In this document: in pieces, positions 33,125-42,329 of the stretch | How positions within the stretch are numbered: position 1 is the stretch's first letter | Layout: each line of letters begins with the position of its first letter | NCBI RefSeq assembly: GCF_026968045.1 | Contig: NZ_JAPVBQ010000002.1 | Location: 422,933-486,932, forward strand | Source of the DNA: Modestobacter sp. VKM Ac-2977 | GTDB taxonomy: Bacteria > Actinomycetota > Actinomycetes > Mycobacteriales > Geodermatophilaceae | DNA length: 64,000 nt | Reading direction: 5' to 3' | Translations under genes and position numbers: made by a program | Notes under the pieces: generated by a model | Seen by the model: only the letters and a program-made list of their open reading frames with translations | Told to the model about the DNA's origin: nothing | Database searches by the model: none

Positions 33125-33679
33125 TCAGTCCTCGCGCTGGCTGCGCACGACGGTGACCGGGCACGGGGCGTGCCGGGTCACCTGGTCGCTGACCGAGCCG
33201 AGCAGCAGCCCGGCGAAGCCACCCCGCCCGCGGGCACCGACGACGAGGAGGTCGGCGTCCTGGGCTGCCTCGATCAGGGACCGCACCGGGGCCGCGTGCA
33301 CCACGTGACAGGTGACCCCGCCGGCCCGCTCGGCGCCGAGCACGGCCCGGACGTCGGCCTCCAGGTCGGCCTGGACCGCCTGCTCGTACTCGCCGATCGG
33401 CGGCACGTAGCCAGGCTCCCAGCTGGCCGGCTGCGGCGCGGTGGCGATCCGCCAGCCGCGGACGACGTGCAGCGGCCAGGAGGCGCGCTCGGCCAGCCCG
33501 GCTGCCCACTGCAGCGCCTCCTGCGCGCAATCCGAGCCGTCGTGCCCGACGACGACGCCACCCGCGACCACGGCGCGGGTCGACACCTCACCCTCGACCG
33601 CGGCGAGCTCGGTGGCCGCCTCGTCCCGCTCGGCCGCGAGGGCTGCGTTCTCCGGCTGGGCTCCTGACTGCTGCGTCAA
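33125..33679 (-). CDS. Universal stress protein (UspA) domain protein
   Basis: A 184-residue protein with an N-terminal helical, Glu/Ala-rich extension and one UspA domain. GGVVVGHDGSDCAQEALQWAA is the first strand and helix. The ATP-binding motif is LLVVGARGRGGFAGLLLGSVS, with the G-2x-G-9x-G(S/T) pattern intact, and the end reads PCPVTVV. ATP binding and a stress-signalling role are family knowledge. The TTG at 33679 has GGAGGA 6 bases upstream, which decides the start. It is divergent from the cupin gene. Confidence 0.87.
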   Translation of the reverse strand: MTQQSGAQPENAALAAERDEAATELAAVEGEVSTRAVVAGGVVVGHDGSDCAQEALQWAAGLAERASWPLHVVRGWRIATAPQPASWEPGYVPPIGEYEQAVQADLEADVRAVLGAERAGGVTCHVVHAAPVRSLIEAAQDADLLVVGARGRGGFAGLLLGSVSDQVTRHAPCPVTVVRSQRED

Positions 33680-33895
33680 CGCCGTCCTCCTGTGCTCGTC
33701 TGCGTGTGCTCTGCCGGTACCCGGCACCGGACAGCTTGTCCTACCCGCCCGGTGGACGGCAGGGTCGGAGGGCCCGTCCGGCTCGTGTCGCCCGGTCGGC
33801 GGGCTCGGATCGCGCCGGAGGCCGCGCTGCTCTTCACTGATCATGGGCCGGCGCACGCCGGCAGGAGCGACTGGATCAGAGGAGGAACGGCAGCC

Positions 33896-34288
33896 ATGGA
33901 GCACTTCACCATCGCCACCGTCGCCGAGGAGAGCGCCGACTTCCGTCGGGTGCTGTGGACCGGCGAGCACACCCAGCTGGTGATCATGACGATCCCGCCG
34001 GGTGGGGAGATCGGCGAGGAGGTGCACGAGGAGATCGACCAGATCCTCACCTTCGTCAGCGGCACCGGTCAGGCCGTCGTGGGCGGGCAGAAGAAGAACG
34101 TCGCCCAGGGTGACCTCGTCGTCGTCCCCGCCGGGAAGAAGCACAACTTCCTCAACACCGGCGTGAACCCGCTGGTGCTCTACACGGTCTACGGCCCGCC
34201 GGAGCACGCCGACAAGGCCGTGCACAAGACCAAGGAGGAGGCCGACGCCCTCGAGGAGGCCGGCAAGGACGAGCCGCCGACCAGCTGA
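33896..34288 (+). CDS. Single-domain cupin protein
   Basis: A 130-residue cupin. The first cupin motif is within PGGEIGEEVHEEIDQ, where the first metal His of the classic G(X)5HXH is replaced, leaving one His and nearby Glu. The second motif is in GDLVVVPAGKKHNFLN, with its His. It may therefore bind metal weakly. The C-terminus is Lys/Glu-rich. AGGAGG lies upstream of the ATG. The next gene, a DyP peroxidase, lies 34 bases away, so they may be cotranscribed. Confidence 0.83.
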   Translation: MEHFTIATVAEESADFRRVLWTGEHTQLVIMTIPPGGEIGEEVHEEIDQILTFVSGTGQAVVGGQKKNVAQGDLVVVPAGKKHNFLNTGVNPLVLYTVYGPPEHADKAVHKTKEEADALEEAGKDEPPTS

Positions 34289-34322
34289 TGCCGGGTGGTG
34301 CCGGTCGGGCAGGGTGGGCGGC

Positions 34323-35234
34323 GTGACGACGCAGCCGGGCATCTTCGCCCTCGGCACCCCCGAGCACTGCTACCTGGAGGTCGACCTCGAGCCCGGCTGC
34401 GCCGCGGCGGACCTGGTCCGCGGGGTGGCCGGGCTCATCGGGCCGCTCTCCTCCACCGGCGGGGTCAACGTGGTCGTCGGTCTCCGGCCGGAGCTGTGGG
34501 CCGAGGTCGCCCCGGACGATGCCCCGGCGGACGCCGCGAGCTGGACCGAGGACCTCGTCGGCGCCGGCCGCTACCGGATGCCGGCGACCCAGCACGACGC
34601 CTGGGTCTGGGTCGCCGGGGGCGACCGGACCGCGGTGTTCGACAACGCGCGCGCCGTGCTCGCCGCCCTCGCCGGGGTGGCCCGGGTGGGCGCGGAGGTC
34701 ACCGGTTGGCTGTACCGGCACGACCGGGACCTGACCGGCTTCGTCGACGGCACCGAGAACCCGTCGCTGCTGACCGCCGCCGAGGTCGCGGCGGTGCCGG
34801 CGGGTGAGCCGGGCGCGGGGGCGAGCATCGTGCTCTACCAGGTGTGGCGGCACGACAGCGCCACCTGGGAGAGCCTGGGCGTGCACGGCCAGGAGATGAT
34901 GATGGGGCGCACCAAGCCCGACAGCGTCGAGCTGCCCGAGGACGTGATGCTGCCCAGCGCGCACGTCGCCCGCACCACTCTCGCGGTGGACGGCGAGGAG
35001 AAGCCGATCTTCCGGCGCAACGTCGCCTACGGCGGGGTCACCGACCACGGGACGGCGTTCGTCGGCTTCGCCCGCGACCAGTGGCGGCTGACCGAGATGC
35101 TCCGCCGGATGGCCGGGGCGACCGACGGTGTCCGCGACGGGCTCACCGGCTACCTGACCCCGCTGACCGGCGCGTACTACACCTGCCCGTCGATCGATGC
35201 CCTCGCCCGCTTCGCCCCGTCGGACGAGGACTGA
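34323..35234 (+). CDS. DyP-type heme peroxidase
   Basis: A 303-residue dye-decolorising peroxidase of the compact bacterial (YfeX-like) type. The DyP signature GXXDG is GFVDGTENP, the distal Asp is in that motif, and MMMGRTKPDSVEL and RRNVAYGGVTDHG (with candidate heme-ligand His) follow as in YfeX. It reduces peroxides with various donors. I chose the GTG at 34323 because AGGG is 8 bases upstream, and a GTG at 34314 is also in frame. There is no encapsulin-targeting tail and no encapsulin gene nearby. Confidence 0.86.
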   Translation: MTTQPGIFALGTPEHCYLEVDLEPGCAAADLVRGVAGLIGPLSSTGGVNVVVGLRPELWAEVAPDDAPADAASWTEDLVGAGRYRMPATQHDAWVWVAGGDRTAVFDNARAVLAALAGVARVGAEVTGWLYRHDRDLTGFVDGTENPSLLTAAEVAAVPAGEPGAGASIVLYQVWRHDSATWESLGVHGQEMMMGRTKPDSVELPEDVMLPSAHVARTTLAVDGEEKPIFRRNVAYGGVTDHGTAFVGFARDQWRLTEMLRRMAGATDGVRDGLTGYLTPLTGAYYTCPSIDALARFAPSDED

Positions 35235-35242
35235 GGCCCGTC

Positions 35243-35383
35243 GTGCCGGAGGAGTCGGAGCGGCCCGAGCCGGAGGGCGGTGACCCGGCGTGCTGGCTGG
35301 ACCAGGTGTGCCCGGCCTGCGGCCGGCTGACCGAGCGGACGGCGGAGGGTCGCTGCGCCGCCTGCGGGGAGCCCTGGGACTGA
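35243..35383 (+). CDS. Tiny zinc-ribbon protein
   Basis: 46 residues beginning at GTG 35243, 8 bases past the DyP stop. The C-terminal half, CPACGRLTERTAEGRCAACG, has two CxxC pairs in zinc-ribbon spacing. Codon use is coding-like. It probably travels with the peroxidase operon. Function unknown. The short length limits confidence. Confidence 0.6.
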   Translation: MPEESERPEPEGGDPACWLDQVCPACGRLTERTAEGRCAACGEPWD

Positions 35384-35456
35384 CCGTTCATGTTCAGGTC
35401 ACCGGCCTCGGGTAGGAGTGCGACGAGCCGTCGACCGCCGTCCTGAGGAGCTCCGC

Positions 35457-37193
35457 ATGGCCCACCCCACCGTCGCCGCCCAGCTCGTGCAGATGCTCCG
35501 TGCCGCCGGCGTCGAACGGATCTACGGCGTGGTCGGTGACAGCCTCAACCCGGTCGTGGACGCCGTCCGGCACACCGACGGGATCGAGTGGGTGCACGTC
35601 GCCAACGAGGAGGGCGGCGCGTTCGCCGCGGCGGCCGAGGCGCAGGTGACCGGCAGGCTGGCGGTGTGCGCCGGCTCGTGCGGACCGGGCAACACGCACC
35701 TGCTGCAGGGCCTCTACGACGCACACCGCAGCGGGGCACCGGTGCTGGCGATCGCCTCGCACATCGAGTCGCAGGAGGTCGGCATGGCCTTCTTCCAGGA
35801 GACCCATCCCGAACGCGTCTTCCAGGACTGCTCGTACTGGTGCGAGGTGGTGACGCCCAAGCAGATGCCGCACGCGCTGCGGGTCGCGATCCAGACCGCC
35901 GTCGGCAAGCAGGGCGTGTCGGTCGTCGTGCTGCCCGGTGACCTGGCCGCCGAGGAGTCCGGCGGGCCGACCGTGGAGTCGGCGATGGTGTCGCGCCCCT
36001 CCCCCGTGCGGCCGCCGGCGGAGCAGGTGCAGGCGCTGGCCGAGGCGATCAACGCCGCCGGCACGGTCACGCTGTTCTGCGGCGCCGGTTGCCGGGACGC
36101 CCACACTGAGGTGATGCAGCTGGCCGGGCACGTGCTGGCCCCGGTCGGGCACGCCCTCGGTGGCATGGAGTTCATCCAGTACGACAACCCCCACGACGTC
36201 GGCATGAACGGCCTGCTCGGTTACGGGGCGGCGCACAAGGCGACGCACGAGGCCGACCTGCTCGTGCTGCTGGGCACCGACTTCCCGTACCCGGACTTCC
36301 TGCCGCAGGCGCGGACGGCGCAGGTCGACGCGGACGCCTCGCACCTGGGCCGGCGCAGCCCGCTCGAGGTGGCGGTGCACGGGGACGTCGGGGAGACGCT
36401 CCGGGCGTTGCTGCCGCTGCTGGAGCGCAAGACCGACCGGACCTTCCTGGACGCGATGCTGCGCGAGCACGCGGAGTCGCTGGAGAAGGTGGTCGACGCC
36501 TACACCGACCGGGTGGAGGAGATGCGCCCGATCCACCCGGAGTTCGTGGCCGCGCAGCTGGACGAGCTCGCCGCCGACGACGCCGTCTTCACCGTGGACA
36601 CCGGGATGTGCAACGTCTGGGCGGCGCGCTACCTGACACCGAACGGCCGGCGTCGGGTGATCGGGTCGTTCCGGCACGGGTCGATGGCGAACGCGCTGCC
36701 GCACGCCGTGGGGGCGCAGTTCGCCGCGCCGGGGCGGCAGGTGGTGTCCATGTCCGGGGACGGCGGTCTGGCCATGCTGCTCGGGGAGCTGATCACCGTG
36801 CGGCTGCACCGACTGCCGGTGAAGATCGTGCTGTTCAACAACGCGTCGCTCGGCATGGTGAAGCTGGAGATGCTGGTCGAGGGCATCCCCGACTTCGAGA
36901 CCGACCACGAGCCGACGGACTTCGCGGCGATCGCCGCGGCCGTCGGCATCCCGTCGATGCGCGTGGAGGACCCGGCCGAGGTGCGCGCGACGCTGGCCGA
37001 GGGGCTCTCGCGGCCGGGGCCGGTGCTGATGGAGTTCGTGACCGACGCGAACGCGCTGTCCATCCCGCCGGCGATCACCGGGGAGCAGATCAAGGGCTTC
37101 GCCATGTCGGCGTCGAAGACGGTGCTCGGTGGTGGCGTCGGGAAGATGATCGACCTGGCCCGCGCCAACCTGCGCAACGTGCCCCGTCCCTGA
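35457..37193 (+). CDS. poxB: Pyruvate dehydrogenase (quinone), PoxB-like ThDP enzyme
   Basis: A 578-residue thiamine-diphosphate enzyme (PoxB is 572 residues). It oxidatively decarboxylates pyruvate to acetate and passes electrons to quinone. N-terminal ERIYGVVGDSLNPVVDA and ANEEGGAFAAAAEA give the ThDP activating Glu. The ThDP motif is SGDGGLAMLLGEL followed about 25 residues on by NN (LFNNASLG). A variable stretch of basic residues near 340 fits the FAD domain region. GAGGAG lies 6 bases before the ATG. An acetate CoA-transferase elsewhere in the window could use its product, but that is inference. Confidence 0.87.
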   Translation: MAHPTVAAQLVQMLRAAGVERIYGVVGDSLNPVVDAVRHTDGIEWVHVANEEGGAFAAAAEAQVTGRLAVCAGSCGPGNTHLLQGLYDAHRSGAPVLAIASHIESQEVGMAFFQETHPERVFQDCSYWCEVVTPKQMPHALRVAIQTAVGKQGVSVVVLPGDLAAEESGGPTVESAMVSRPSPVRPPAEQVQALAEAINAAGTVTLFCGAGCRDAHTEVMQLAGHVLAPVGHALGGMEFIQYDNPHDVGMNGLLGYGAAHKATHEADLLVLLGTDFPYPDFLPQARTAQVDADASHLGRRSPLEVAVHGDVGETLRALLPLLERKTDRTFLDAMLREHAESLEKVVDAYTDRVEEMRPIHPEFVAAQLDELAADDAVFTVDTGMCNVWAARYLTPNGRRRVIGSFRHGSMANALPHAVGAQFAAPGRQVVSMSGDGGLAMLLGELITVRLHRLPVKIVLFNNASLGMVKLEMLVEGIPDFETDHEPTDFAAIAAAVGIPSMRVEDPAEVRATLAEGLSRPGPVLMEFVTDANALSIPPAITGEQIKGFAMSASKTVLGGGVGKMIDLARANLRNVPRP

Positions 37194-37224
37194 GAGACGG
37201 CGACCGCGTGGGCCGCCGAGTGGA

Positions 37225-37518
37225 TCAGGCGGCTGAGGTCCTGGCGACCTGGCTGCCGTACCAGCTGGTCAGCAGGTGCGCGCGGACCGAGCCGGGCAGT
37301 GCGCCCCAGCGGAGCAGCGCTGCGCGGGCCGGCAGCGCGCTGGCCGCGGCCAGCTGGCCCAGCTCGCGGACCCGCTCCGGTCGCGGGCTGTTCGGCCCGC
37401 GATCGTGCAGGCCGGCGGTGAGCTGGCTGTCGAAGGCCGCGAGGATGTCGGCCTGGTGCTCCGGGTCGAACCACTGAGGGCTCCGCGCCGAGCTCGCTGC
37501 GAGGTGATGACGGATCAC
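37225..37518 (-). CDS. Small hypothetical protein, helical
   Basis: 97 residues from GTG 37518. Codon use becomes strongly coding only after this point, and the 27 codons above it (to an ATG at 37599) have weaker third-position bias, so I prefer the shorter form. The text contains FDPEHQADILAAFDSQLTAG and LRWGALPGSVRAHLLTSWYG. No family is recognised. No clear ribosome binding site precedes the start. It is convergent with poxB. Confidence 0.55.
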   Translation of the reverse strand: MIRHHLAASSARSPQWFDPEHQADILAAFDSQLTAGLHDRGPNSPRPERVRELGQLAAASALPARAALLRWGALPGSVRAHLLTSWYGSQVARTSAA

Positions 37519-37743
37519 GACGTGCTTATCGGCTCGTTGGGCCCGCGCTGTGACCCGAACAGGGCCCACTGGCTCCCCGGAACTGCGGTCCCGCCCCATT
37601 GAGCACCTGTGTCACACCCGCACCAGCAGCCGCGCTCGCCCCGCGACCGCATGATGGCTCAACTCGCCCAGCCGACCTCCCCTCGCGAGCGGTGCGAGAG
37701 GTCAGCGACTCCCCCGAGTCCGGAGCGACCGCAGGCAGTGGGG

Positions 37744-39405
37744 TCAGAAGGGCGGCGGGTCCTCGTCGTCCGGCGGTGGGCCGCCGCTGCCGACCAGCTG
37801 GCGGACGGCCGGTGTGTGGAGGCCCGGTGGTCGGGTGGTGCGGGTGACGCCGGAGGGTGTGGTGACGGTCAGGACGCCGTCGTCGGTCATCGTGAAGCGC
37901 CACCTGGGTGCGTGGGTCTTGAGCCGGTGGTGTCGCCGGCACAGGCAGCACAGGTTGGTGCAGTCGGTGGCCCCGCCCTCGCGGTGGGCGCAGACGTGGT
38001 CGAGGTCGGTGCGCGCGGCTGGACGCCTGCAGCCGGGATGCCGGCAGGTGCGGTCCCGGGCCCGCACGAAGCGGTACTGGGCGGGGGTGGGCGTGTACCG
38101 GTCGACTGCGGGCGGCCGGTCCAGCACCGCGCACCCACAGTCGGTGCCTGCCGGGTGGCCGGTGCTTGCCGGATGGTCGGGGCAGCCGCGGCGGGCCAGC
38201 CGTTCCAGCTCCGGGCGGGTCACCGTGGCCCGCAGCGCGCCGGTGACCGGGTCCGTGAGGTCGATGCCCAGGGTGCCGCCGGTGGGTGCCTGCAGCCCGC
38301 CGGGGCAGATCGCGTCCAATTGCGCCAGCAGCTCCCGCAGCTGCCCGGCGGTGATCGGCGCCCCGTCAACGGTGGCAGCGTCCCGGTCATCGCACGGCGC
38401 GCTGCGCCCATCACCCGCTGAGCGGGGCGCACGACCCGGCGCGGCACGACCGTGGGTGGGGCGGGTGGGCAGCGCCGACAGCGGCGCCTGAACGTGCAGA
38501 TGCGTGGTCACCGGCTCCCGCGTGTTGTCCCACGGCCGCAGGATCAGGTCAGCCATCACCTGCGCGCGCAGCTGACCGATCGGCCGGTCGTCCCCGTCGG
38601 CCTTCACCATCCGCGCGTAGCTGTCGACAGTCTCCCGGCACGCCGCGGCCACCGGCATCGGCATGGCCGCGATCAGCTCGCCCATGCCGTCGGCGGCGGC
38701 CCGGGTGGTCACATCCGCACACCGCTCAGCCTGCTTCCGTCGCCGATCAGCCGCCGCCTCATCCAGCGCGATCAGCGCCGCCGCCGTCCGCTCCTGCAAC
38801 CGCCGCGGCGTCTCCCCCGCCACCGCCCACCCCAGCGCCTGGGCCTCCACCTCGGCCACGACCCCCGGCTCCACCCGGCCCCCAGCATCGACCGACTGCC
38901 CGCCCAGCGCCCGCACGATCGCGTTCGCCCGCGCCGGATCGATCAGCGAATCGGCCAACGCCGCCCACGTGGCCGGCAACTCACGCACCAGCACCAGGGA
39001 CCGCTCGGCCAGCACCGTCGCCGCCGTCCGCGAGACGCCCGCCACCACCGCCAGCTCATCGGCCAGGAACTCCGACACCCCCACCGGCACCCGCACCGGC
39101 CGCCAGCCCTCGGCCCCGTGCCCCGGCTGCTCCTCGGACAGGTCCCACTCCACCGGCCGACGCCGCGCCAACTCAGCCACCACCACCGCCTCATAGGCAG
39201 CCAACTGCGCCCGCACATCGGCGATCGCGCCCAACTCCCCCACCAGGCCCGGGTCAGTGAACCCGCTCGGCGCGAGCACCTCCGACAACCGGGTCCGCCG
39301 ACGCGTCACCCCAACCGGCGGTGGCGGCAACTCAGCCAGCGACGCCGACGCCGAGGACCGCGGCGACACCGTCACCGCCACCCCGAACCCACCTGCCTCG
39401 AACAC
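37744..39405 (-). CDS. DUF222/13E12-type HNH endonuclease protein
   Basis: A 553-residue protein of the 13E12 repeat family. The large N-terminal DUF222 domain (about 50-330) is followed by an HNH nuclease domain: CRHPGCRRPAARTDLDHVCA, then HREGGATDCTNLCCLCRRHH, which hold the paired cysteines and the HNH histidines. Members occur in several copies in actinobacterial genomes and are regarded as selfish elements. In M. tuberculosis such repeats host the phiRv1 attachment site. Start is GTG 39405, with only a weak GGGG site upstream. The C-terminus is Pro/Asp-rich. Confidence 0.87.
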   Translation of the reverse strand: MFEAGGFGVAVTVSPRSSASASLAELPPPPVGVTRRRTRLSEVLAPSGFTDPGLVGELGAIADVRAQLAAYEAVVVAELARRRPVEWDLSEEQPGHGAEGWRPVRVPVGVSEFLADELAVVAGVSRTAATVLAERSLVLVRELPATWAALADSLIDPARANAIVRALGGQSVDAGGRVEPGVVAEVEAQALGWAVAGETPRRLQERTAAALIALDEAAADRRRKQAERCADVTTRAAADGMGELIAAMPMPVAAACRETVDSYARMVKADGDDRPIGQLRAQVMADLILRPWDNTREPVTTHLHVQAPLSALPTRPTHGRAAPGRAPRSAGDGRSAPCDDRDAATVDGAPITAGQLRELLAQLDAICPGGLQAPTGGTLGIDLTDPVTGALRATVTRPELERLARRGCPDHPASTGHPAGTDCGCAVLDRPPAVDRYTPTPAQYRFVRARDRTCRHPGCRRPAARTDLDHVCAHREGGATDCTNLCCLCRRHHRLKTHAPRWRFTMTDDGVLTVTTPSGVTRTTRPPGLHTPAVRQLVGSGGPPPDDEDPPPF

Positions 39406-39540
39406 GCCCCGAACCTACGGCCGGGGTACGACAGTTCTGCCCGGTCACGACAAGACCCCGGCCACGGATCGACGCACCCCTGCCGACCTCCGCCGGCGCC
39501 CTGGCCGACGTCTAGGCGACCGCCCGGGCAGACTCCGGGC

Positions 39541-39963
39541 GTGACCTCCGACCAGGGCTACGGACCAGACCACGCGACGGCGTTCGGCCTCAGCGCACAC
39601 CACGTGATGCTGGCCATCCCGGCCGGCAGCGAGGACCGGTGCCGCGCCTTCTGGGTCGACGTGCTCGGCCTCGTCGAGCTGCCCAAGCCACCGCAGCTGG
39701 CCGCTCGCGGCGGCCTGTGGGTGCGTGGCGACGGGCTGGAGCTGCACCTGGGCGTGGAGGCCGACTTCCGCCCCGCCCGGAAGGCCCATCCCGGCATCCG
39801 GGTCCACGACCTCGACGGCCTGACTGCGTTGCTCACCGACAACGGCATCCCGATCAGCTGGGACACCGAGGGCTTCCCTGGCCACCGCCGCTGCTACGCC
39901 GACGACCCGGTCGGCAACCGTCTGGAGTTCATCCAGCGCGACACGACGCCCCCGAACTGGTGA
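39541..39963 (+). CDS. VOC-superfamily (glyoxalase/bleomycin-resistance-like) protein
   Basis: A 140-residue protein with a single vicinal-oxygen-chelate fold. The opening SAHHVMLAIPAGSEDRCRAFW gives the first metal-ligand His, and the last strand FIQRD is preceded by YADDPVGNRLEF, giving the Glu ligand. Such domains dimerise and bind a metal or a small ligand. Specific role unknown. It starts at GTG 39541 with no strong ribosome site. It is convergent with the SDR gene by one base. Confidence 0.82.
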   Translation: MTSDQGYGPDHATAFGLSAHHVMLAIPAGSEDRCRAFWVDVLGLVELPKPPQLAARGGLWVRGDGLELHLGVEADFRPARKAHPGIRVHDLDGLTALLTDNGIPISWDTEGFPGHRRCYADDPVGNRLEFIQRDTTPPNW

Positions 39964-39964
39964 C

Positions 39965-40735
39965 CTACAGCCCGCCGGCCACCCGCAGCACCGCGCCGGT
40001 GACGTAGCCGGCCTCCGGCCCCAGCAGCCAGGCGATCGCCGGTGCGATCTCGTCCGGCTCCCCCGGGCGGCCCATCGGCACCCGGGCGGTCACCCGCTCC
40101 AGCCGGCCGGCGTCGCCGGCGCCGGCGTGGATGTCGGTGCGCACCAGCCCCGGCGCCACCGCGTTGACCCGGACGCCGTCGTCCGCGAGCTCCTTCGCCA
40201 GGCCCATGGTCAGCGCGTCCACCCCGGCCTTCGCCGCCGCGTAGTGCACGTACTCGTGCGCCGAGCCCAGCGTCGCCGCGCTGGAGGAGACGGTGACGAT
40301 CGCCCCGCCCGGCCCGCCCCGCCGCCGGGACATGACCTGCGCCGCCCGCCGGACGCACAGGACGACGCCCAGCAGGTTCACGTCGATCACCTGGCGGACG
40401 ACGTCCACCGGGGTGTCGGCCAGGTCGCCGAGATGCGCCGTCAGCCCGGCGTTGGCGACGAGCCCGGTGACCGGTCCCAGCTGTTCCGCCGCGGCGGCGA
40501 AGAGCGCGTCGACGTCGTCGGGGTCGGAGACGTCGGCCCGGACGCCGACCGCCCGGCCCCCGTGGGCCTGTGCTGCGCTGACCACCGCGGCGGCCTCCTC
40601 GCGCCCCGAGCGGTAGCCGACGACCACGTCGTGGCCCTGCCGGGCGAGGTGGTCGACGGTCGCGGCGCCGATGCCCCGGCTCCCGCCGGTGACAACGGTG
40701 ACCGGACGACCAGAGGGCGACTGCGGAGGGGACAC
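39965..40735 (-). CDS. Short-chain dehydrogenase/reductase (SDR)
   Basis: A 256-residue classical SDR. The nucleotide motif is TGGSRGIGAAT (near residue 16), NAGL is near 92, and the catalytic Ser, Tyr and Lys are in VSSSAATLGSAHEYVHYAAAK (broken by residues). VAPGLVRTDIH and the C-terminal GYVTGAVLRVAGG are typical of 3-oxoacyl-(acyl-carrier) reductase-like members. Substrate not determinable. The GTG at 40735 lies in a 61-base gap shared with the divergent gene at 40797. Confidence 0.85.
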   Translation of the reverse strand: MSPPQSPSGRPVTVVTGGSRGIGAATVDHLARQGHDVVVGYRSGREEAAAVVSAAQAHGGRAVGVRADVSDPDDVDALFAAAAEQLGPVTGLVANAGLTAHLGDLADTPVDVVRQVIDVNLLGVVLCVRRAAQVMSRRRGGPGGAIVTVSSSAATLGSAHEYVHYAAAKAGVDALTMGLAKELADDGVRVNAVAPGLVRTDIHAGAGDAGRLERVTARVPMGRPGEPDEIAPAIAWLLGPEAGYVTGAVLRVAGGL

Positions 40736-40796
40736 CCGCTGATCCTCCCCGCCCGGTGCCGGGAGACTGTCACCCCCGCCCGGCAGACTGCTCGAC

Positions 40797-41393
40797 GTGG
40801 AGAACAGCCCCGAGGCCGCCTACCGGCGACTGCAGCCGCTGCTGGTGGAGGTGCGCGACGCACTGCTCGGCGGCCTGACCGTCAGCCGCGAGATCCACGC
40901 GGCGCACGGCTGGCAGCCGGCCGCCGACCGGCACCTGGACCACCAGCTGGTCCGCCGGGAGGCGATGGAGCGACTGCGCCCCTACGCCGAGCACGACGAC
41001 CACCCGTTCGGCACGCAGCTGGAGCTGCTCGACCCGGGCAACGAGAACCTCGGGCTGCCGATGAGCGGGTTGATCCTGCGCACCCCGACCGAGGTGCTGC
41101 GGGTGTGGCACTCCGACGACGGCGAGCTGCCCGCCGCCGACACCCAGGGCCTGCGCGACTTCTACCGGCAGGCGCCGGTCGCCCAGCAGCGCCTGCAGCT
41201 GGCGATCGACGGTGCCCCCGACCTGCGCCGGCGCGACCACCTGGCGCTGCTGTGGGCCGATGCCCGCACGCCCGGCCGGGCGCCGGAACTGGTCCGGTTC
41301 GACCTCGTCCGTCCGCGCGACTGGGCCGGGCGGCGGGTGGACGTCGACTGGCGGGTCGGCCTGCTCGACCTGCTCGGCCGGCGCGCAGCCTGA
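40797..41393 (+). CDS. Hypothetical protein, about 198 residues
   Basis: Clear coding bias from GTG 40797. The sequence is soluble and mixed, with the stretch PFGTQLELLDPGNENLGLPMSGLILR in the middle, conserved-looking (only its first residues PFGTQLELLDPGNENLG are quoted as motif). No family is recognised. It faces the SDR gene across a short divergent gap. A gap of about 85 bases separates it from the CitE-like gene in the same direction. Confidence 0.65.
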   Translation: MENSPEAAYRRLQPLLVEVRDALLGGLTVSREIHAAHGWQPAADRHLDHQLVRREAMERLRPYAEHDDHPFGTQLELLDPGNENLGLPMSGLILRTPTEVLRVWHSDDGELPAADTQGLRDFYRQAPVAQQRLQLAIDGAPDLRRRDHLALLWADARTPGRAPELVRFDLVRPRDWAGRRVDVDWRVGLLDLLGRRAA

Positions 41394-41478
41394 CCGGCCG
41401 GCGCCGGGCACCGCGAGCGACACCCCCGGCGGGCACCCCGCGCGGCACACCCGTGAGCCCGGACACCACAATGTCCCG

Positions 41479-42315
41479 GTGCACAGAGGCAGGAACGTAG
41501 ACCCCGGAATCGCGCGCTCGTGGCTGCTGGTCAACGGCGCCCGCACCGAGCTGTTCGACGAGGCGCACGAGTCGCGCGCCGACCAGATCGTGCTGGACAT
41601 CGAGGACGCGGTCGACCCGGCCCGCAAGCCCGATGCCCGGGCCGACGTCGTCGAGTGGCTCTCCGCCCCCGGCAACCGGGCGTGGGTGCGGATCAACGAC
41701 CACGCGACCCCGTTCTGGGCCGACGACGTCGCCGCGCTCGCCGGGCTGCCCGGCCTGGCCGGCGTGATGCTCGCCAAGACCGAGGCGGCCGAGCACGTCA
41801 CCGAGACCTACGACCGGCTGGGCGGCTCCACCCCGGTGCTCGCGCTGGTCGAGTCGGCGCTGGGCATCGAGGAGGCCGTGCGGATCGCCTCGGCCCGCGG
41901 CGCCTTCCGGCTGGCCTTCGGCAGCGGTGACTACCGCCGCGACACCGGCACCAGCGCCGACGACCTGGCGATGGCCTACCCCCGTAGCCGCCTGGTCATC
42001 GCCAGCCGGGTCGGTGGCCTGCCCGGCCCGATCGACGGGCCCACGGTGGGCACCAGCCACCCGATCCTGCGCGAGCAGTCGGCGCTGACGGTCTCCCTGG
42101 GCCTCACCGGCAAGCTGTGCCTGCAGCTGGACCAGCTCCCGGTGATCAACGAGGTCATCAGCCCGGCACCATCGGACGTCGCCTGGGCCCGGGACTTCCT
42201 GGCCGACTTCGACGCCCGCGGCCAGGTCATCCGCGACGGCAGTGACCTGCCCCGCCTCGGCCGGGCCCGCAAGATCGAGAAGCTCGCCACCGCCTTCGGC
42301 GTCGAGCCCTCCTGA
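41479..42315 (+). CDS. CitE/HpcH-like (citramalyl- or malyl-CoA lyase type) aldolase
   Basis: A 278-residue TIM-barrel lyase of the CitE-like group. The opening GIARSWLLVNGARTELFDE leads to IVLDIEDAVDPARKPDAR, where the Glu-Asp pair binds magnesium. WVRINDH and LALVESALGIEEAV supply further active-site residues. Family members cleave 3-hydroxy-3-methyl or malyl CoA esters. The exact substrate is not clear, and no CoA-transferase sits beside it. The start is taken at GTG 41479, with no strong ribosome site. A hairpin follows. Confidence 0.82.
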   Translation: MHRGRNVDPGIARSWLLVNGARTELFDEAHESRADQIVLDIEDAVDPARKPDARADVVEWLSAPGNRAWVRINDHATPFWADDVAALAGLPGLAGVMLAKTEAAEHVTETYDRLGGSTPVLALVESALGIEEAVRIASARGAFRLAFGSGDYRRDTGTSADDLAMAYPRSRLVIASRVGGLPGPIDGPTVGTSHPILREQSALTVSLGLTGKLCLQLDQLPVINEVISPAPSDVAWARDFLADFDARGQVIRDGSDLPRLGRARKIEKLATAFGVEPS

Positions 42316-42329
42316 ACTGATCGCGCCAG

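Noticed and set aside
34323-35234. Encapsulin cargo for the DyP peroxidase
   Set aside because: No C-terminal targeting tail is visible and there is no encapsulin gene in the window.
37600-37743. A small gene between the hypothetical and HNH genes
   Set aside because: Short frames here have weak codon bias and no ribosome binding site, and only minor inverted repeats (GACTC/GAGTC) are visible.
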